The notes under the pieces are model-generated. The model did not search any database. It saw only the letters and a list, made by a program, of their open reading frames with translations, and was not told where the DNA came from. A program made the translations under genes and the position numbers. From an uncultured Opitutia bacterium (lineage in GTDB: Bacteria > Verrucomicrobiota > Verrucomicrobiia > Opitutales > Coraliomargaritaceae), in the NCBI GenBank assembly GCA_937136395.1, contig CAKZOI010000006.1, positions 1 to 58,115 on the forward strand: a stretch of 58,115 nt of DNA, in the 5' to 3' direction. Below, one piece after another: positions 53,128 to 58,115 of this stretch. Position 1 is the first letter of the stretch. Every line of letters starts with the position of its first letter.

Positions 53128-55683
53128 TTAATCTTCTTTTTTAGCAGCTACCTTTTTCTTGGTTGCTTTCTTAGCTGGGCGTGGAGCGAACTCGAAGCCG
53201 ATCTTACCTTTCTCGAAATCGAGGGTGAGGTGTGCTTTGAAGGGACGCTTGGTGCGCTTTGAGATGAAGCCATCGAGCAGTGGCGTCTTGCCCTCTGTGA
53301 AGAGCTTTTCGACTGCGTCGGCTGAGAGTTCTTTTTGGAGAATGGTTTTACCGAGGCGGAAACCGTCGGGTGAGTCCTTTGTTTTGAAATCAGGGACGTG
53401 ATAGGCTTTGTCCGTGGCGTAGAACTTAGCTTCGAGACCGTTCTTTAATGTGAGGGTTTTAAGCAGTTGGTCATCGGTGAGTTCGTCGGCCGAGTCGAGA
53501 TCGTCGTCGAAGACGAAGTTGGTTTTCCATTTGCCGATCTTGCCAGTTTTGGTGACGTTTTGCACCAGCTCGAGTCCTGCGCTGAAAGGTTTATTGAAGC
53601 GCGACATAAAGCCTTCGCGCTCGTCGAGTTTCTTCGTGGTGAAGAGCTCAATCGCTTCTTCATCGCTGAGTCGACGACCAGCAATATGCTTTGAGACTCG
53701 GAAGTCGCACTCCATTTCGCGGCACTCGTAAGTGGCGTCGGTTTGCTTGAGGCGTGCGGCGCCACAGGCAGGGCAGGCGCATTCGAGATCAGGGAACGTG
53801 CGATTGACGAGCATCTCCATATGGCCACGAGCTTTGTCGACGACGTCTGCGGTGAAAGTCGTAATCTCTTGCATAAACTCGCCGCGTTTGATTTCGCCAC
53901 GCTCCATCTTGTTGAGTTTGGCTTCCCAGTCTCCTGTCATGGACGGTGAGCTGAGTGCTTTGATGTTCATTTCTTCGCAGAGCTCGATCAAGCGCAGGCC
54001 TTTGCCAGTAACGTTGAGGTCGCGTCCTTCTCGGGCGATGTATTTCTGACGAAGGAGACCTTCGATCGTGGCGGCGCGTGTGGCAGGTGTGCCGAGTCCA
54101 CGTTCGGACATGGCTTCGCGTAATTCGTCGTCCTCGATCAGTTTTCCCGCACCTTCCATTGCAGCAAGGAGCGTGGATTCTGTATAACGTGCGGGTGGCT
54201 TCGTCTCTTTGTCGAGCACATCGATGGCTTCGGTGTGGGCGCTTTCACCCTGGTCGACGCCGACGAGTTCGTCGGTGTTCGCTGCGACGCCGGCGACGCG
54301 TCCATAAACGGCGAGGTAGCCTGGAGTGACGAGTGTTTTACCATTGGTTGCAAACACATCGGACTCGGCGCCATGGTTGATCGTGGTGAGGCGTTTGGTT
54401 ACTTCATACTCGGCGTGCGGGAAGAAAACTGCGACGAAGCGTTTCACGACCATATCGTAAAGTTTGGACTCCTGCTCGTTGAGTTTCACGACGCGTCCCG
54501 TTGGGATGATCGCAAAGTGATCCGAGACTTTGGCGTTGTTGAACACACGCTTCGTAAATTGCACGCGGTCGTTTTCGATGGCGTCAGCTGCCCATTTGGC
54601 AACTGCGTGCCCGGAGCCGGCGAGATCGCGGAGGGTTTCGTAGACCTTGCCCATGTAGTCCTCTGGCAGGTAGCGGGAGTCGGTTCGTGGGTAAGTGAGC
54701 ATCTTGTGGCGCTCATAAAGTGCTTGGGCGAGGCCCAGTGTGTTTTTGGCGGTGAAGGGTGCTTCGCGTTGCAGAGTGGTGAGGTCGTAGAGTTGAGGCG
54801 CGATCTGTTTGCTTGGCTTGGTCTCTTCGCTCACGGTGCCAGTCTTGCCCTTGCAGCGTGTGCGAATGGTGTCTGCGGTGGTTTTGTCCCAAAGGCGCTC
54901 GGCACGAGCGTGTGGTTTCACTTTATCTTTCTTGAAAGTCGTATCGATCCACTTGCCTGGATATTGACCTTTCGCTACGGAAAATTCTGCGTGCACTTCC
55001 CAGTAATCTTCAGATTTGAATGCTTTGATCTCGCGTTCACGTTTGGCGAGGATCGCGAGTGTCGGTGTTTGCACACGACCAGCAGCAGTGATGTTGAATC
55101 CGCCGTGCCGTGAGCGGAAGCAGGTGAGTGCGCGTGTGGAGTTGAGTCCGACGAGCCAATCGGACTCGGAGCGGCATTTTGCGGCATCGGCTAGATTTTG
55201 CATTTCCTCGCCTTCGCGTAGCGCTGTCCAGGCTTCTTGAATCGCAGCTGTGGTCATTGATTGCATCCAGAGGCGTTTGACTGGCTTCTGGATTTTACCG
55301 ATGTCCATTATATATTGGAAGATGAGCTCACCTTCACGGCCGGCGTCACATGCGTTGATGATGACGTCGTATTCCTTCTTTTTCGCGAGGCTAAGCACAT
55401 GCTTGAGGCGATTCGCGGTCTGTTCAATCGGTTGTAGCTCGAATTTTTTAGGAATCGCTGGCAGCACCTTAAAGTTCCAAGGTAGATTTTTACCATTTGG
55501 ACCTGTTGGCATTTTAAGTTCGACCAGATGACCTACAGCCGAGGTGATCGCCGCATTTTCATTGACGAAATACTGTGCGTCGCGGGACTTTCCCTTTTTT
55601 TCGAATTTACCCAGGGTCTTTGCGAGTGCCTTTGAAAGATCGGTGGCTACAGAAGGTTTCTCGGCTATGATCAAATATTTCAT
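53128..55683 (-). CDS. topB: DNA topoisomerase III
   Basis: 851 aa type IA topoisomerase. The TOPRIM domain starts at the N-terminus ([14 protein letters not shown]) and continues with [18 protein letters not shown]. The catalytic tyrosine is Y331 in [12 protein letters not shown]. The C-terminal region has one Cys-rich zinc ribbon ([11 protein letters not shown], then CREMEC) and two repeats of the topoisomerase C-terminal type ([13 protein letters not shown] and [12 protein letters not shown]). It ends in a Lys/Ala tail. It decatenates and relaxes DNA. Confidence 0.93.
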   Translation of the reverse strand: MKYLIIAEKPSVATDLSKALAKTLGKFEKKGKSRDAQYFVNENAAITSAVGHLVELKMPTGPNGKNLPWNFKVLPAIPKKFELQPIEQTANRLKHVLSLAKKKEYDVIINACDAGREGELIFQYIMDIGKIQKPVKRLWMQSMTTAAIQEAWTALREGEEMQNLADAAKCRSESDWLVGLNSTRALTCFRSRHGGFNITAAGRVQTPTLAILAKREREIKAFKSEDYWEVHAEFSVAKGQYPGKWIDTTFKKDKVKPHARAERLWDKTTADTIRTRCKGKTGTVSEETKPSKQIAPQLYDLTTLQREAPFTAKNTLGLAQALYERHKMLTYPRTDSRYLPEDYMGKVYETLRDLAGSGHAVAKWAADAIENDRVQFTKRVFNNAKVSDHFAIIPTGRVVKLNEQESKLYDMVVKRFVAVFFPHAEYEVTKRLTTINHGAESDVFATNGKTLVTPGYLAVYGRVAGVAANTDELVGVDQGESAHTEAIDVLDKETKPPARYTESTLLAAMEGAGKLIEDDELREAMSERGLGTPATRAATIEGLLRQKYIAREGRDLNVTGKGLRLIELCEEMNIKALSSPSMTGDWEAKLNKMERGEIKRGEFMQEITTFTADVVDKARGHMEMLVNRTFPDLECACPACGAARLKQTDATYECREMECDFRVSKHIAGRRLSDEEAIELFTTKKLDEREGFMSRFNKPFSAGLELVQNVTKTGKIGKWKTNFVFDDDLDSADELTDDQLLKTLTLKNGLEAKFYATDKAYHVPDFKTKDSPDGFRLGKTILQKELSADAVEKLFTEGKTPLLDGFISKRTKRPFKAHLTLDFEKGKIGFEFAPRPAKKATKKKVAAKKED

Positions 55684-55720
55684 CTATATATATAATATGG
55701 TGTCGTTCTGAATACTGGTA

Positions 55721-55743
55721 AGCCTCCGTGGTGTCCGGAGGCT
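55721..55743. other. hairpin in the topB-lpxK divergent region
   Basis: AGCCTCCG / CGGAGGCT, an 8-bp perfect stem around TGGTGTC, followed on the plus strand by CTTTAAA. It lies between two divergent genes, where a terminator is unexpected. It may stop antisense transcription from topB or belong to an unannotated short RNA. Only the stem is shown by the sequence. Confidence 0.35.
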
Positions 55744-55916
55744 CTTTAAAAATGGTGATAACGCTTTAAGTCGAGGCGTGAAAATGGTGAGTATGATTGG
55801 TTTCTGTCGAAGTCGCTTGTTTTCGGTAAAAAGAGGCGATTAAATCTGGCGTCAATCCTCTTTCTGGTTTTTGAGATTCGTTTTACAAGCAATCAACGAC
55901 CCTATCACCCTTCCTT

Positions 55917-57107
55917 ATGTTCCGCCGACAACGCTATAAACTCGTTCGCAAAGCCAATGAATTTGCGCAGTTTACCGCCGATGTGATTTATGATCGTCGT
56001 CACGGGCGCGCGGCTGAGGTGATGTCGTCCTTCCTTTATGGCTTGTCGTTTATCTTTAGCGCACTGGTTCAGTTGCGCTGGTATCTATATGAAAGGCGGT
56101 TCCTTCGAAATAAACCGCTGGGCTGCTTAGTGGTGGTGGTCGGAAATTTGACCGTTGGTGGAACTGGTAAGACGCCTGTGGTGGAAAAATTTGCACGCAC
56201 CTTACATGATCGTGGGCGTAAAGTGGCGATTCTAAGTCGTGGGTATAAGAGTAAGAAAGAGCCCTTGGCTAAAAAGTTGTGGCGTAAGTTGACGCATGGT
56301 GAGGAAGCGCCCCCTCGAATTGTGAGCGACGGTAAAAATGTTTTATTAGATTCGGATGTGGCGGGAGATGAACCTTTCATGCTCGCGAAGAATTTACCTG
56401 GGGTCGTTGTTTTGACAGATAAGAACCGAGTGAAGGCAGGCTCGTTTGCAATTCGCAAGTTTGGCTGTGATACCTTGATTCTCGATGACGGCTTTCAGTA
56501 TCTGCCATTGAAGGGGCGGTTAAATTTGTTGCTCGTCGATAAAACCAATCCCTTTGGGAATCAGCACCTCTTACCGCGCGGTATTTTGCGTGAGCCAATT
56601 AAGCACCTATCTCGGGCCAGCTACATTTTTCTCACGAAGTCGGATGGTCAGCGCGATGAAGCATTGCTAGAGATGATTCGCGAGCACAACGCAGATGCGG
56701 AAATTATTGAGTGCGCGCACCAACCGCAGTTTTTGCAATGTGTGGAAACAGGTAAGCGTTTACCGCTGGACACTTTGCAGGGAGCCAAGATCGCAGCCTT
56801 TAGTGGAATCGCTTCACCTGAGAGTTTTGAAAATATGCTACGCGGCTACGGAGCCGAGATACGATACAATCAGCGCTTCCTGGATCACCATAAATTTACG
56901 CGATATGAAATTCAGCACCTCTACAAGAAGGCTGGAGCGGCAGATTTGGATATGATTGTCACCACCGAAAAAGATGCGGTTCGCCTCTTTGAAGATATCA
57001 AAGCACCGATCCCGATTTACTACCTGCGTTTGGAGATTGATATCCTTTCTGGTGAAGAAGATTTTGATGCGGCAGCGGCACGTATTTGTTTACCACGTAA
57101 TAAATAG
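55917..57107 (+). CDS. lpxK: tetraacyldisaccharide 4'-kinase
   Basis: Phosphorylates the 4' position of the lipid A precursor on the inner membrane; 396 aa. A membrane-anchor helix at about 38-57 precedes the P-loop [11 protein letters not shown] (residues 76-86). [20 protein letters not shown] is the LpxK DDGFQ signature, and [10 protein letters not shown] follows near the end. With lpxD at 45.3 kb this confirms lipid A synthesis. Confidence 0.95.
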   Translation: MFRRQRYKLVRKANEFAQFTADVIYDRRHGRAAEVMSSFLYGLSFIFSALVQLRWYLYERRFLRNKPLGCLVVVVGNLTVGGTGKTPVVEKFARTLHDRGRKVAILSRGYKSKKEPLAKKLWRKLTHGEEAPPRIVSDGKNVLLDSDVAGDEPFMLAKNLPGVVVLTDKNRVKAGSFAIRKFGCDTLILDDGFQYLPLKGRLNLLLVDKTNPFGNQHLLPRGILREPIKHLSRASYIFLTKSDGQRDEALLEMIREHNADAEIIECAHQPQFLQCVETGKRLPLDTLQGAKIAAFSGIASPESFENMLRGYGAEIRYNQRFLDHHKFTRYEIQHLYKKAGAADLDMIVTTEKDAVRLFEDIKAPIPIYYLRLEIDILSGEEDFDAAAARICLPRNK

Positions 57108-57346
57108 TTGTCCTCGCGATTGTAACAGCGCGGTTACATTACTCGGTATCGATTGCAGTTTCGAATCCTTGCTTGCTTTTAACCGGAAATAGTCCACAAG
57201 CAGTCATCACTATAGCGCATGTTAGGATTCAGAGCGTGGGTAGGCATCAGTTGGATAAAGTTGTATTCATTCAGGTATCGCAGTTCATTTCAGGACACTC
57301 AAAGCAAAGAAGCAGGCGTTGTAGCCTCAAAGAGATAAAGAACAAT

Positions 57347-57739
57347 ATGAATACAAAGATGTATGTAGGCAATCTGTCCTACGACGCCAACGATGGCGAT
57401 ATTCGTGAGCTTTTCGAAGCACACGGCAGTGTAACCGACGTTTTCATCGTCAAAGATCGTGAGTCTGGCCGCCCTCGTGGCTTCGCTTTCGTATCGATGG
57501 GAACACCTGAAGAAATGAATGCGGCAATCGAAGCACTGAATGGTGCAGAGTTCATGGGTCGTAATCTAACGATCAATGAAGCACGCCCACGCGAAGAGCG
57601 CCCGCAAGGCGGCGGTTACGGCGGCGGTGGTCGTGGCGGTTACGGTGGCGGAGGTCGCGGTGGTGATCGTCGTGGCGGTGGCGGCAATGATCGTCGTGGC
57701 GGTGGTGGTTATGACCGTGGTGGTCGTGACTCCTACTAA
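57347..57739 (+). CDS. RRM RNA-binding protein with glycine-rich tail
   Basis: 130 aa from the ATG at 57347. One RRM: RNP2 MYVGNL (residues 5-10) and RNP1 RGFAFVSM (44-51), with [18 protein letters not shown] between them. The tail (about 85-130) is almost all Gly, Arg, Tyr and Asp ([20 protein letters not shown]), like cyanobacterial and other bacterial cold-responsive Rbp proteins. It should bind single-stranded RNA. A leader of about 239 bp separates it from lpxK. The longer frame from 57173 reads through this leader without family likeness. Confidence 0.92.
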   Translation: MNTKMYVGNLSYDANDGDIRELFEAHGSVTDVFIVKDRESGRPRGFAFVSMGTPEEMNAAIEALNGAEFMGRNLTINEARPREERPQGGGYGGGGRGGYGGGGRGGDRRGGGGNDRRGGGGYDRGGRDSY

Positions 57740-57763
57740 GCTCTACGCTTAATAAACACTTTC

Positions 57764-57797
57764 GAAAGAGGGCTCAGTGATGAGCCCTCTTTTTTTG
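57764..57797 (+). terminator. rho-independent terminator after the RRM gene
   Basis: Stem AAGAGGGCTCA / TGAGCCCTCTT around GTGA, followed by a T run, 25 bp after the RRM stop codon. Confidence 0.9.
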
Positions 57798-58053
57798 TTA
57801 TGGGCAGACTGAATGCATTTTTAGAAGTGGCTTTATGTTATATTAGAAAACGTTAGTATAGATGTGAGGGTTTTCAAATTTGGTGTAAGCGTGTGCTTTT
57901 GTGGGTATAATCTTGATCAAAGGGTTCGGGCATATCGGTCAAGTGAGGGAATGGTTGCTGGGCGTTTCAATGAACAGAATAGTAAGACCGTGAAGTCAAT
58001 GAATCTGCTAATGAATCTGCTACTAGATAGAGCGGTTTTTTCGCGCTCGCGGT
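57798..58053. other. gene-free stretch after the RRM terminator
   Basis: No convincing gene, RNA or REP-type repeat is seen. It contains a tandem 12-bp duplication, ATGAATCTGCTA, at 57999-58022. A plus-strand frame of 79 codons (57864-58103, GTG start) has no recognisable features and overlaps the possible gene end listed next. Confidence 0.5.
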
Positions 58054-58113
58054 TCAGAGTAAATCCTGGAGGCTTCCAAGCTCTTCGGGCGATTCGGAAC
58101 TGAGGCGTTCGAG
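58054..58113 (-). CDS. possible C-terminal end of a minus-strand gene running off the window
   Basis: The last 19 codons before a TGA at 58054-58056 read LERLSSESPEELGSLQDLL, a charged helical C-terminus that looks coding. The rest lies outside the window. This is a guess from composition and the open frame; two other frames are also open over this short piece. Confidence 0.3.
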   Translation of the reverse strand, partial: LERLSSESPEELGSLQDLL

Positions 58114-58115
58114 GG

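Noticed and set aside
54235-55113. Plus-strand frame of 292 codons inside topB
   Set aside because: Antisense shadow of topB, Cys/Phe/Val-rich with no family likeness; topB has intact motifs.
57999-58022. Tandem ATGAATCTGCTA duplication
   Set aside because: Only two copies of 12 bp in a gene-free stretch. A simple duplication with no further structure.
57864-58103. 79-codon plus-strand frame near the right edge
   Set aside because: GTG start, no recognisable domain, odd composition with repeated MNLLMNLLL, and it overlaps a better minus-strand candidate.

Overview
The window is a contiguous piece of a bacterial chromosome, roughly half G+C and tightly packed. It encodes an outer-membrane, LPS-bearing cell (bamA, skp, lpxD, lpxK, a TonB receptor). 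Several things point to the Verrucomicrobiota, most likely a marine Opitutia (Puniceicoccales/Opitutales type): a DUF5069 protein, a DUF4212 plus sodium:solute symporter pair, carboxynorspermidine decarboxylase, a MEKHLA-domain protein, families of short GTAG-headed palindromes, and starts that mostly lack a Shine-Dalgarno sequence. The lineage is an inference from gene content; no rRNA gene or database match was available.

Layout. 1-8.1 kb: 3' part-truncated cysS, hemB, a CBS-domain membrane protein, a PEGA lipoprotein, gcvH, speA and rmuC. 8.2-11.7 kb: a metal-uptake locus with a His-rich small exported protein, a broken zinc-type TonB receptor, a Fur-family regulator and a MerC-like membrane protein. 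11.9-23.8 kb: a DUF5069 gene, then a long minus-strand run (PIG-L deacetylase, mqo, glpD, purE-purK, trpE, sigma-70), followed by an unknown membrane protein, a RecO-like protein, a DUF3817 protein and rlmJ. 24.0-29.5 kb: a broken tryptophan 2,3-dioxygenase, pyrE, a DUF374 acyltransferase (probably frameshifted), a HAD phosphatase and a P1B-type metal ATPase. 29.5-38 kb: the DUF4212/symporter pair, an rRNA-methyltransferase-like protein, tdk, a LysM protein, parB, an EVE protein, a histidine kinase with an upstream mini-ORF, and nspC. 38.1-47.4 kb: a core block rplY-pth-rpsF-ssb-rplI-dnaB-bamA-skp-lpxD-prs. 47.4-50.8 kb: a repeat-rich accessory patch with a small-protein/nucleotidyltransferase pair, a GT1 glycosyltransferase and a MEKHLA protein. 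50.9-58.1 kb: an ArsR-methyltransferase fusion, serC, topB, lpxK and an RRM RNA-binding protein.

The genes serve housekeeping roles: translation, replication, envelope assembly, central carbon and redox flow to quinone (mqo, glpD), purine, pyrimidine, tryptophan, serine, heme and polyamine synthesis, and metal handling. speA and nspC are the first and last steps of the agmatine/carboxyspermidine route to spermidine.

The most notable non-genic signal is a set of REP-like palindromes beginning GTAG or GGAG. They occur in several sequence classes and often form inverted pairs. One 69-bp copy lies exactly in frame inside glpD (23 extra codons), and one supplies the stop codon of the glycosyltransferase. 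A second signal is four reading-frame lesions or suspected lesions (TonB receptor, tryptophan dioxygenase, DUF374 acyltransferase, histidine kinase N-terminus). They need separating into real gene decay and assembly error, because three involve short homopolymer or dinucleotide runs and two also carry nonsense transitions.
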